In this document: in pieces, positions 43,935-51,744 of the stretch
Numbering within the stretch: the stretch's first letter is position 1
How the letters are laid out: each line of letters starts with the position of its first letter
Assembly: GCF_900177815.1 (NCBI RefSeq)
Contig: NZ_FXAZ01000004.1
Coordinates: forward strand, 372,001 to 436,000
DNA: 64,000 nucleotides
Direction: 5' to 3'
Origin: Paenibacillus aquistagni
GTDB taxonomy: Bacteria > Bacillota > Bacilli > Paenibacillales > Paenibacillaceae
Program-made: the position numbers and the translations under genes
Notes under the pieces: generated by a model
The model's input: the letters and a program-made list of their open reading frames with translations, nothing else
Told to the model about the DNA's origin: nothing
The model's database searches: none

Positions 43935-45101
43935 ATGTTCTTATACAAGACGGCAAAGCGCAATCCCGAGCTTATGGAGGCGGCGGTACTGCTCCATCAA
44001 AGCGGGAAGATCCTGCCCGACACGTATGTGCTTGATTATGACAGCATTCAAGAGAATGCGGCGCATATGTTAGGTACTGCTGAGCGGTATGGGCTTGAGC
44101 TCTTTGTCATGACCAAGCAGCTTGGACGGAATCCTCTGTTATCTTCTATGCTGATTGATATGGGATTCACAGGGACCGTAACGGTGGATTACCGGGAAGC
44201 GCTGCTCATGATTAAGCATGGCATTCCGCTGGCTCATGTCGGTCATCTCGTGCAAACTCCAACCCATGCGCTGCAGCAAATCATTGCAGCGAAGCCCAGC
44301 CTCATGACCGTTTTTTCCATTGAAAAAGCAAAGGAAATTGATCGATTCAGCCGTCAGGCTGGCCGAATACAGCCTATCATGCTGCGCGTTATTGGTCACG
44401 ATGATGTGATCTACGACTGTCAGCAGGGCGGAATAGCCCTCATGGATCTGGAAAAAACGATGCTTGAGCTGTCGAAGCTATCGCATGTCGTGGTTGAAGG
44501 AGTAACGACCTTCCCCTGCTTTTTATATGATGCGGAACATAAAGATGTACGCCCTACGAATAATGCCTACACGCTGCTGGAAGCGGCAGAACAGCTTCGC
44601 ACGAGATATGATCAACCGATCAAGCACATTAATATGCCTTCTGCTACCTGTACGCATACGATTCCTGCCATTAAAGCAATAGGCGGTACACAAGGAGAGC
44701 CGGGTCACGGTCTGATTGGCACAACGCCGATGCATGCTGCAGCCGATCTCGTTGAAACGCCAGCCATTGTGTATGTGAGCGAGATCTCCCATTCTTATGG
44801 CGAATACAGCTATTGCTATGGCGGCGGGCATTATCGTCGATCAGGGGTGGAGCGGGCCTATGTGATCGATAAGAATGGCAATAGAACCGATTCCCGCGTC
44901 CGCAAGCCGGATGCTACGAGCATTGATTATTATTTTGCTTTAGAAGGCAAGCATGAAGTAGGAAGCACGGTGATCTTCGCTTTTCGAACGCAGATCTTTG
45001 TGACAAGAAGCGATGTCGCCATTGTACAAGGATTACATGCTGGACAAGGGCAGCTGGTAGGGATATACGATAGCTTAGGTCAGCCTAAAGAGGCGGGGTG
45101 A
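43935..45101 (+). CDS. yhfX: YhfX-like PLP enzyme, alanine racemase fold
   Basis: A 388-aa fold-type III pyridoxal-phosphate enzyme. Lys61 in 'LFVMTKQLGRNP' is the probable PLP lysine; the C-terminal part contains 'SYGEYSYCYGGGHYRRSG', a beta-domain signature of YhfX-like proteins. In alanine racemase the second catalytic residue is Tyr from the partner subunit; which Tyr acts here is not clear. Possible reactions are amino-acid racemisation, decarboxylation or elimination. ATG 43935 is chosen because AGGAGG lies directly upstream; the ATG at 43920 would precede that site. It overlaps yhfW by 4 bp. Confidence 0.82.
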   Translation: MFLYKTAKRNPELMEAAVLLHQSGKILPDTYVLDYDSIQENAAHMLGTAERYGLELFVMTKQLGRNPLLSSMLIDMGFTGTVTVDYREALLMIKHGIPLAHVGHLVQTPTHALQQIIAAKPSLMTVFSIEKAKEIDRFSRQAGRIQPIMLRVIGHDDVIYDCQQGGIALMDLEKTMLELSKLSHVVVEGVTTFPCFLYDAEHKDVRPTNNAYTLLEAAEQLRTRYDQPIKHINMPSATCTHTIPAIKAIGGTQGEPGHGLIGTTPMHAAADLVETPAIVYVSEISHSYGEYSYCYGGGHYRRSGVERAYVIDKNGNRTDSRVRKPDATSIDYYFALEGKHEVGSTVIFAFRTQIFVTRSDVAIVQGLHAGQGQLVGIYDSLGQPKEAG

Positions 45102-46318
45102 GCAGGATGGGGAGATTCGTTGTCGTTGTACTCGATAGCTTTGGCGTAGGAGCCATGGACGATGTGCAGGCAGTAAGGCCGGCTGATATCGGCTCCAATA
45201 CATGCAAGCATATTCTAGAGCGCTGTCCGAAAGAGCGCTTGCCTCATCTGGAGCGGCTCGGATTAATCAACGCGCTGGGAGAAGAGGTTGGTGCCATGGG
45301 CTTCGCACACCATGCGACTTATGGGACCTCTGATTTGCTGCACGAAGGAGCAGACAGCTTCCTTGGCCATCAAGAAATTATGGGATCAAGGCCAATGAAG
45401 CCCTTAATCGAGCCTTTTGCCGCAGTTATCGAGCAGGTGGAGGCTCATCTTAGATTGAATGGCTATGAAGTGCAGCGGATAGGCGATCCTGTGTCCGTCC
45501 TGCTGGTGAACCAATGTGCAGTGATCGGGGATAATCTCGAGACGGATTCCGGTCAAGTGTATAATGTGACAGGATTGCTTGATAGCATGACATTTGCAGA
45601 GATCGAGGCGCTTGGACGCTGTGTGCGAGAAGTGGTATTCGTATCGCGGGTGATTGCACTTGGTGGAGAGCGCGTCTCTGTAGATGAACTGCTTGCAGCG
45701 AGACGGATCAAATCACAAATATACACGGGAATCGACACTCCCTTGTCAGGGGTCTATCGCGAGGGATACCGAGTCACACACCTCGGATATGGGATTAATA
45801 AAGAGACACAGGTGCCGACGATATTGGGCAACGCTGGTATTCCGGTGTCTTTGATTGGCAAGGTTGAGAATATTGTAGCCAATGAACGAGGAAGCAATCA
45901 TCCAGGAGTGGATACGAAGGAGCTCATGGCGTGTGCGCTTCAAGAGATCGGCAGACTCGCACATGGATTTATCTGCGTCAATGTGCAGGAGACAGATCTG
46001 GCTGGTCATGCGCAGGATGTGCGGCGATATATGGATCGGCTACAGTTAAGCGATTATTATATCGGCTTAATGCTAGAGCAGTTGGATGAAGCGGATATCC
46101 TGATCGTAACGGCGGATCATGGCAATGATCCTACGATTGGGCACAGCCAGCATACTAGGGAGAAGGTGCCTATTCTTGTTTATGCCCCGATGGCGCGGCC
46201 GGGCCATATCGGGCATTACCCTACGCTTGCTTGCATTGGGGCAACAGCATCCGATTATTTCCAAGTAAGCTTGCCAGAGCACGGGACTTCCTTCTTGCCT
46301 CGAATCAGCGGAGCGTAA
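45098..46318 (+). CDS. yhfW: YhfW-like metalloenzyme, phosphopentomutase family
   Basis: A 406-aa member of the alkaline phosphatase superfamily close to phosphopentomutase (DeoB). The first metal motif is 'VLDSFGVGAMDD' (Asp13), later ligands are in 'TADHGNDPTIGHSQHTREKVP'. The segment equivalent to the phosphopentomutase Thr nucleophile (KDTxTGHWEIMG) reads ADSFLGHQEIMG, so Ser87 replaces Thr. It may move or remove a phosphate on the cassette's substrate rather than act on ribose phosphate. GTG 45098 overlaps the yhfX stop; ATG 45107 is an alternative. It is the last gene, followed by a terminator. Confidence 0.82.
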   Translation: MSRMGRFVVVVLDSFGVGAMDDVQAVRPADIGSNTCKHILERCPKERLPHLERLGLINALGEEVGAMGFAHHATYGTSDLLHEGADSFLGHQEIMGSRPMKPLIEPFAAVIEQVEAHLRLNGYEVQRIGDPVSVLLVNQCAVIGDNLETDSGQVYNVTGLLDSMTFAEIEALGRCVREVVFVSRVIALGGERVSVDELLAARRIKSQIYTGIDTPLSGVYREGYRVTHLGYGINKETQVPTILGNAGIPVSLIGKVENIVANERGSNHPGVDTKELMACALQEIGRLAHGFICVNVQETDLAGHAQDVRRYMDRLQLSDYYIGLMLEQLDEADILIVTADHGNDPTIGHSQHTREKVPILVYAPMARPGHIGHYPTLACIGATASDYFQVSLPEHGTSFLPRISGA

Positions 46319-46355
46319 ATCGTTAAAAGTATGGATAGTATATCCCAACACAAGT

Positions 46356-46393
46356 ACAGCCGCTTATCGGTAGTCGAACCGATAAGCGGCTGT
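46356..46393 (+). terminator. Terminator of the yhf operon
   Basis: ACAGCCGCTTATCGGT (46356-46371) pairs perfectly with ACCGATAAGCGGCTGT (46378-46393), followed by TTGTGGTTG. Confidence 0.85.
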
Positions 46394-46498
46394 TTGTGGT
46401 TGTATCTATGAGAACGCGCTTAATAATCAAGCAATAGTATCGCACTATGACTTTATCAAGTAATGCCTAACCGGCTCACATGCTCAACTCATTGAAGG

Positions 46499-46924
46499 TT
46501 AAGCGACAATGGGTTGACCGTTCAATAATAAGGACCCTGTCCAGTAAAGCTCCTCCAGATGAGGGCGATTGTCGTGTGAGGCTGTACTCTTCTCGCGAAG
46601 CAGCATGCCTAGCTTCGTACAAGCCTGAGCTAGCGTCGCTTCAGAGCCAGCAATGACGGTAAGGCCATTACGATCGGAGTAGACGATAAGGATGTCTTCT
46701 TCCTGCAGCTCTTGCTTAAGTCGAAATGGTGAGAAGGGATGCTTCAATTGCTGGATGGTCGTCAGCTGGATACTCTCCTTCGGGTTAACAACCGTCTCAA
46801 CAAAAGTGGAATACGCCACTTGTGCGGGGCGGGCGGTAAGCGTTGTAAGGACGTGCTGTAGTTCTTGAAGCTCTGCTTCGATGTTCTCTGCCACAGGCTT
46901 CGCCACGATTAGAGTCATTGTCAT
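46499..46924 (-). CDS. Conserved hypothetical protein
   Basis: A 141-aa soluble protein I cannot assign. The N-terminal half is helical and charged; the C-terminal half includes 'ILIVYSDRNGLTVIAGSEATLAQACTKLG', which suggests a small alpha/beta domain. ATG 46924 is chosen because GGGAGGAG lies 8 nt upstream; the frame is open to 47107 but without a ribosome site. It is a single gene, convergent with yhfW. Confidence 0.65.
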   Translation of the reverse strand: MTMTLIVAKPVAENIEAELQELQHVLTTLTARPAQVAYSTFVETVVNPKESIQLTTIQQLKHPFSPFRLKQELQEEDILIVYSDRNGLTVIAGSEATLAQACTKLGMLLREKSTASHDNRPHLEELYWTGSLLLNGQPIVA

Positions 46925-47318
46925 GTTCAATCTCCTCCCTTTCCACATACAGAAGCCTTCTATTGTACGAATAGGATTAGCAACTCTTAAGAAACGCAAG
47001 TAGCAGTCAAGGCTTTGAAGGTAAATTACCCTTATTCTAGCACTGTTAATCGCGAGATGAAACAAAAGGATGTGGCATATTCTAGACGCTTTGATGCTTG
47101 CTTTCATGTGGCGGCTTGAGCGGTGCTGCCAGTGAGCGGCCGATGTTGACCGAGATGCATGTGTTAAGCCAGATATGCATTCATGTAGAAGGTTAAATAT
47201 TGACAGAATGAGATAGGGCCGTTATATTTGTTTGTATTAAGTGTATTATGTGTAATAGTACACTTGTTGATCGCAGCAGCAAGCTAAGAGCACACATAGA
47301 TCAGAGAGGAGACCTGTG
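46925..47318. other. Divergent intergenic region
   Basis: About 390 bases between two divergent genes. It holds the promoter and operator of the GntR-ABC operon at 47200-47265. I saw nothing else that could be supported. Confidence 0.5.
47200..47265 (+). promoter_or_regulatory. Promoter and GntR operator of the ABC operon
   Basis: Promoter TTGACA (47200-47205), 17-bp spacer, TATATT (47223-47228). Eleven bp further lies AAGTGTA-N13-TACACTT (47239-47265), a perfect inverted repeat covering the transcribed leader start. This fits autorepression by the GntR protein encoded just downstream, as for B. subtilis YtrA. Confidence 0.7.
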
Positions 47319-47714
47319 ATGATACGTCTGCAGGAGCATAGCGCTTCGCCTATATATGAACAGATCGTAGAGCAGTTGAAGGCGCTTGTCGCTAAGGGAG
47401 CCATGAAGGCGGGAGACAAGGTGCCTTCTGTTCGTGAGCTCTCCTCCATGCTGCTTATTAACCCGAATACGGTTAGTAAAGCCTATCAGGAGCTTGAGCG
47501 GCAGGGCGTTATTCAGACGGTAAGAGGCAAGGGTACGTTTGTCTCCTCGAATGAAGCGCCGCGAATGGCTGCGGAACGCTTAGAGGCACTTCAGCGGGAG
47601 ATTCGACGCTTGGCGGTAGAAGCGAAAAGCCTAGGATTGTCCGAGCAGCAATGGGAAGAGAGGATTCGAATGGAAAGTAGAACGCTATGGGGGGATGAAC
47701 GTGCTGCGGATTGA
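47319..47714 (+). CDS. GntR family regulator, YtrA subfamily
   Basis: A 131-aa repressor with the GntR winged helix ('VPSVRELSSMLLINPNTVSKAYQELERQGVIQTVRGKGTFV') and only a short helical tail for dimerisation, the mark of the YtrA subfamily. Such regulators control their own ABC operon and often respond to cell-wall-active antibiotics. ATG 47319 follows GAGAGGAG. It overlaps the ATPase gene by 20 bp. Confidence 0.88.
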   Translation: MIRLQEHSASPIYEQIVEQLKALVAKGAMKAGDKVPSVRELSSMLLINPNTVSKAYQELERQGVIQTVRGKGTFVSSNEAPRMAAERLEALQREIRRLAVEAKSLGLSEQQWEERIRMESRTLWGDERAAD

Positions 47715-48576
47715 CAAGCTGCATAAGCAGATTGACGGCAGAGCAGTGCTCCAAGGCGCTAGCTTTGAACTAAGACCAGGAACGATTACAGGTCTGATTG
47801 GACGCAATGGCACAGGCAAGACGACGCTGATGAGACTGCTGACAGGAATATATGACCCTGATCGGGGGCAGGTGACGCTGGATGGCGTTGACATTCATCG
47901 GCAAGCGAATGTGAAGCGCGACATCGTGTTTGTTCCAGATGCACCAACTGCGCTCGAAGGATACACATTGAAGCAATGCGGCCAATTGTATGGCAAGATC
48001 TATCCTAGCTTTGACCGCCTCTACTTTGAGGACATTATAGGGAGATTCAAGCTTCCCTTGAATAAATCGGTAAGATCGCTGTCGAAGGGCATGAAGATGT
48101 TGTTCAGCACAGCCCTTGGGCTTGCAACTAGAGCACGCGTGATTCTATTGGACGAGCCGACCAATGGCGTTGACGCTGTGGCGAAGAAGCAGCTGCTTGC
48201 CTTAATTATGGAGTCGGTAACACCTGAGAGCTGCATCCTGATCTCGTCGCATATGCTGAGTGAGCTGGATCGGATCGCAGACTCGATTATACTGCTGCGT
48301 GATGGCCGCACGGAGGAACAGTGGCTGCTTGAGGAGCTGCGCATGCAGGTGAGGAAGCTGCAGATTGTGTTTAATGAAGGCGCAAGCATGGATTGGCTTA
48401 GCCAGAACGAGGTGCATGTGCTTCAGCAGATCGGGCGCGTGTACACCGTTCTCTTGGAGTCGGATGCCCTTTATTCCTCGCTGATGAAGCAGGATATGCT
48501 GCTTGTCGATGAGCTTGCACTGGCACTTGAGGATTGGTTCAGCTGGAAGTCGGGAGGTGATGGAGATGTGGCGTAA
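47695..48576 (+). CDS. ABC transporter ATPase (YtrB-like)
   Basis: A 293-aa ABC ATPase with Walker A GRNGTGKTT, a signature reading 'LSKGMKML', Walker B 'VILLDEPTNGVD' and H-loop His in 'ISSHMLSEL'. The C-terminal 80 residues are an extension common in exporter-type ATPases. It works with the permease encoded downstream (11-bp overlap). The start is ATG 47695 or GTG 47701, both after GGGGGG. Likely function is export of, or defence against, a membrane or wall-active compound (inference from the YtrA-type regulator). Confidence 0.85.
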   Translation: MNVLRIDKLHKQIDGRAVLQGASFELRPGTITGLIGRNGTGKTTLMRLLTGIYDPDRGQVTLDGVDIHRQANVKRDIVFVPDAPTALEGYTLKQCGQLYGKIYPSFDRLYFEDIIGRFKLPLNKSVRSLSKGMKMLFSTALGLATRARVILLDEPTNGVDAVAKKQLLALIMESVTPESCILISSHMLSELDRIADSIILLRDGRTEEQWLLEELRMQVRKLQIVFNEGASMDWLSQNEVHVLQQIGRVYTVLLESDALYSSLMKQDMLLVDELALALEDWFSWKSGGDGDVA

Positions 48577-49597
48577 TTTTTTTAATACTGGATTATGGTC
48601 CAAGGAGTTCCGCCAAGTGCGCTTCATGCTCTATGCGATCCTTGGATTGGGGTTCATCACGCTGCCGCTTGTTCGAATGAATCGCTGGTGGTTTGCTGAG
48701 CAGCGCCACATATCCAATTCCGTCGAGAATATCATTATGAATCCGGATTATGAGCCATGGCTGTATGACATCATGAATCTTCAAATTCTGATGCTGGTCA
48801 TGGGAACGATTCTAGCGATATGGCAAATTGGATCGGAACGCAGAGCCAATATGCAGGAATTTACGCTCTCGCTGCCCTATTCCCGCGTTCATATCTATAC
48901 CGTGAAGTGGCTTCTTGGCGTGGCTTTCTTACTCGGAAGCTTCTTCTTGAGTACGGCTGTTGATGCAAGTGTGATATGCACTTCAGAACTTGCCCCCTTT
49001 GTAGAGTGGGGAGGATATGCTTCTGCCCTGCTGAGGGCGCTCTTGATTAACCTTGCCCTTTATACCTTTGTGCTTGCCGTGGGCACGATGTGCGGCAGTG
49101 TGATCAGCCAGCTATCTTTCCTCGGGATACTGATCCTGATGCCGGAATTTATCCGGCTCATGTTTGATCGGTTTTGCTGGGCATTCGATATTCCGACGCT
49201 GAAGAAAGAAACGACCATTGAAGGCATGGTATATTACACCTCAAAAGCGCCAAAAGTGCCAACCCCAGACAGATGGCTGTTCTATGATGCAGGGAGCGAA
49301 GAAATAAATGCGTGGTTTTGGGGAGCAACAATTGCTATTATCGTGGTCTGCTATGTACTGGGACTCTTCCTGTATGTGCGCAACGAGGCAGAGAATAATG
49401 GCAAGCTCGTCATCTTCCCAAGTCTAGAGACGATTCTTCGCGGCGGCTTCACGATCTGCTTTGCACTTCTTGGGGCTTCAATAGCCACGAGCTTGTTCAC
49501 GAACGGGCCTGTGCCGTACAGCCTTGGCTTCCTTGCAGCTCTAGTAATCGGGTATTTAATGATAAGAAAGCTTACGAAGCTTAAATTAAAAATATAA
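48566..49597 (+). CDS. ABC transporter permease (ABC-2 type)
   Basis: A 343-aa membrane protein with about six predicted helices, two near the N-terminus, three in the centre and the rest at the C-terminus, and a large external loop at about 215-260. 'RANMQEFTLSLPYSRVHIYTVKW' is typical of ABC-2 permeases next to the second helix. ATG 48566 follows GGGAGGTG at 8 nt. It is the last gene of the GntR-ATPase-permease operon. Confidence 0.82.
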   Translation: MWRNFFNTGLWSKEFRQVRFMLYAILGLGFITLPLVRMNRWWFAEQRHISNSVENIIMNPDYEPWLYDIMNLQILMLVMGTILAIWQIGSERRANMQEFTLSLPYSRVHIYTVKWLLGVAFLLGSFFLSTAVDASVICTSELAPFVEWGGYASALLRALLINLALYTFVLAVGTMCGSVISQLSFLGILILMPEFIRLMFDRFCWAFDIPTLKKETTIEGMVYYTSKAPKVPTPDRWLFYDAGSEEINAWFWGATIAIIVVCYVLGLFLYVRNEAENNGKLVIFPSLETILRGGFTICFALLGASIATSLFTNGPVPYSLGFLAALVIGYLMIRKLTKLKLKI

Positions 49598-49738
49598 ACC
49601 ATTAGAAAAACAGTAGTTTTGAAAAAGGTGTGGACCGCTTTCAACCGCAGGCTGCGTCCAAGGGTTCAGCTTGATATTAGAATTGGAATCAGCCTGTTTA
49701 GTAGCTCGTCTTTAAAATATACCGTTCAGTCCAAGTAT

Positions 49739-49785
49739 AAGGACCTCAGTATCCACGTTCAGTGGAAGCTGAGGTCCTTGGTTTC
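49739..49785. terminator. Terminator between convergent genes
   Basis: AAGGACCTCAG (49739-49749) pairs perfectly with CTGAGGTCCTT (49769-49779), followed by GGTTTCTT. The two arms end in A and T stretches suited to both strands. Confidence 0.75.
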
Positions 49786-49814
49786 TTCTATGAATGCAGC
49801 AGGATAAGTCCAAA

Positions 49815-51209
49815 TTACCCCAATACCTTGTTCAGCACGCGAAGGGTGCGGCTTACGATGTCGCTCACATCTTCTGGTGTTGCACAGTGCGGGAGCCAGT
49901 AATATATCGTATCGCCGAGCGGCCTCAAGATAAGCCCCTCTTCAAAGCCGGCCTCGTATATGGCTGCGCCAATGCGCTTCTCAGGCGGGAATGGCATCTT
50001 GCGCTGCGCATCCTCATACAGATCGAAGGCAGCGACAAGTCCAAGCTGACGAATATTCGCTACGTAAGGAAGCGCGGCTAGACCACTGCCATGCAGGGCT
50101 GTTTCCAACGCTCGAATCGTAAGCTGGATGCGTTCGAGCACCGCTTCCTCCTCGAACACCTCAAGACTTGCAAGCGCAACCGCACAGGCGACGGGATTGC
50201 CTGTAAAGCTGTGTCCGTGAAAGAACGTCTTCTGCGTCATATAGTCATCGTAGAAGGCAGCGTAGATGGTATCCGAGCACAGCGTAGCGGCTAGCGGCAT
50301 GACGCCTGCTGTCAGTCCTTTGCTCAAGCACAGTATATCAGGGGAGATGCCGGCATGCTCGCAGGCGAACATGGTGCCTGTGCGGCCAAAGCCTGTCGCG
50401 ACCTCATCAGCGATCAAATGAATCTGATGCGCTGAGCAGAGCTTGCGGAGCTCTGTCAGGTAATGGGCAGGCGTCATGATCATGCCGCCGGCTCCCATCA
50501 GCATAGGCTCCACGATGATGCCGGCAATCTGCTCAGCTTCCAGCTGAAGCAGTTCGCGAACCGGAGCTAGTGCCTGCTCGGCGACGATCGCTTCATCGGC
50601 GAGCGTATGACCGCCGGCCGCTCTTAAGTCTGGAGCGGGCATCTTGTAGCCGTGGAAGAGCAGCGGCTTGAACAGGGCGTGATATTGCTCCACGCCTCCC
50701 ACGCTCACTGCCCCAAGCGTGTCTCCATGATAGCTGCCCTCAAGGTAAATAAACTTGGTCTTGGTTGTGTTCCCGACCTGCTGCCAATATTGAAATGACA
50801 TTTTAAGTGCGACTTCTACCGCGGTAGAACCGTTGTCTGAGTAGAAGACCTTGTGAAGACCCTCTGGAGCCAGCTGCACTAAGCGTTCTGCAAGCGTAAT
50901 CCCAGGAGCATGGGTCAGTCCGCTGAACATGATATGATCGAAGGCATGAAGCTGCTTATGAATCGCTTCCTTAATGCGTGGATGACCATGTCCGTGAACA
51001 TTGCACCACCAAGAGGACACGGTATCATAGTATTTTCTCCCCCAAGCGTCATAGAGGAAGATGCCTTCTGCCCGCTGGATCAGAACATGATCACGCTGCT
51101 CATAGTCTTTCATCTGTGTAAAGGGGTGCCAGACATATTGCCTGTCCTTCGCTAGCAAGTTGGAGATCTGATCAGCTGTCATTAATTGTTGGTGTAGATT
51201 GGAATCCAT
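49815..51209 (-). CDS. bioA: Adenosylmethionine-8-amino-7-oxononanoate aminotransferase
   Basis: A 464-aa fold-type I PLP aminotransferase that converts 8-amino-7-oxononanoate to 7,8-diaminononanoate in biotin synthesis. 'YVWHPFTQMKDYEQRD' and 'DTVSSWWCNVHGHGHP' are BioA hallmarks; PLP Lys is in 'LCLSKGLTAG'; 'IADEVATGFGRTG' is the cofactor Asp motif. ATG 51209 is chosen because GGAGGTGA lies upstream; the ATG at 51230 overlaps that site. No other bio gene is in the window. A BirA-type operator precedes it. Some Bacillus relatives use lysine as amino donor (BioK); sequence alone does not settle the donor. Confidence 0.9.
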   Translation of the reverse strand: MDSNLHQQLMTADQISNLLAKDRQYVWHPFTQMKDYEQRDHVLIQRAEGIFLYDAWGRKYYDTVSSWWCNVHGHGHPRIKEAIHKQLHAFDHIMFSGLTHAPGITLAERLVQLAPEGLHKVFYSDNGSTAVEVALKMSFQYWQQVGNTTKTKFIYLEGSYHGDTLGAVSVGGVEQYHALFKPLLFHGYKMPAPDLRAAGGHTLADEAIVAEQALAPVRELLQLEAEQIAGIIVEPMLMGAGGMIMTPAHYLTELRKLCSAHQIHLIADEVATGFGRTGTMFACEHAGISPDILCLSKGLTAGVMPLAATLCSDTIYAAFYDDYMTQKTFFHGHSFTGNPVACAVALASLEVFEEEAVLERIQLTIRALETALHGSGLAALPYVANIRQLGLVAAFDLYEDAQRKMPFPPEKRIGAAIYEAGFEEGLILRPLGDTIYYWLPHCATPEDVSDIVSRTLRVLNKVLG

Positions 51210-51233
51210 TGTAAAAGGGCTCACCTCCATCCT

Positions 51234-51272
51234 AATTGTTAACCTATTATATCATTATAAGGGTTAACAATT
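51234..51272 (-). promoter_or_regulatory. BirA-type operator overlapping the bioA promoter
   Basis: AATTGTTAACC (51234-51244) and its exact reverse complement GGTTAACAATT (51262-51272) enclose 17 bp. This matches the BirA biotin operator of Firmicutes (TTGTTAAC...GTTAACAA). On the - strand TATAAT lies within the spacer with TTCAAT 18 bp before it, so BirA with biotinyl-AMP would cover the promoter. Confidence 0.85.
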
Positions 51273-51441
51273 GAAGGGGTAGAAGGGATTGATTGTATCG
51301 ACTTTGCCAAGGTGTCATGGATTCTAGGTGCCGTGTATCATGGATTCTCCGCGCCTTGTATTCATTGAGGATGAAGAACGCTATACAGTAGATCGTTCAG
51401 GGTCAAGAATCTTTGTTTCAAAAGGAAAAAGAGGATTTCGA

Positions 51442-51591
51442 TTAGCGGTGAGGACACAGGACGCAGCCAATGATGAGCAGGATGGTCAATGAGACGAAAA
51501 CAGCTTTGAAATATATCACATATCTTTGATTTGTATTATTGTTCCTGCTATTTAATTGTGGAACAATGATATCATCCATAGATCGGCTCAT
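51442..51591 (-). CDS. Small membrane protein
   Basis: A 49-aa frame from ATG 51591 with GGAGGA 9 nt upstream. The N-terminal 28 residues are polar (Asn-rich 'NSRNNNTNQR'), and residues 30-45 form a hydrophobic helix, so it is a single-pass membrane peptide. No family recognised. It stands alone between bioA and a lipoprotein gene. Confidence 0.45.
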   Translation of the reverse strand: MSRSMDDIIVPQLNSRNNNTNQRYVIYFKAVFVSLTILLIIGCVLCPHR

Positions 51592-51744
51592 TGCATCTAT
51601 TCCTCCATTCGTGAACGCTGCCCCAAGCAATGCCAAATGGCGTTGGAATGAACAGACTCATTCCCAATTCATCTCATCCATGATAAGCCGGCCAACCTAT
51701 TAACCTATACGTTCCATTAATAGATGAGAAAGGAGAAGCAAGCA

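Noticed and set aside
45098-46318. YhfW as the sulfatase client of the formylglycine enzyme
   Set aside because: The active-site segment ADSFLGH does not fit C/SxPxR or CxAxR, and it aligns with phosphopentomutase.
49619-49807. 62-aa + frame between the ABC permease and bioA
   Set aside because: It includes the terminator hairpin at 49739-49779 and lacks a ribosome site.
51280-51441. Short repeats with ATGGATTCT before the small membrane protein gene
   Set aside because: Only two short copies (near 51318 and 51340), no symmetry or conserved element seen.
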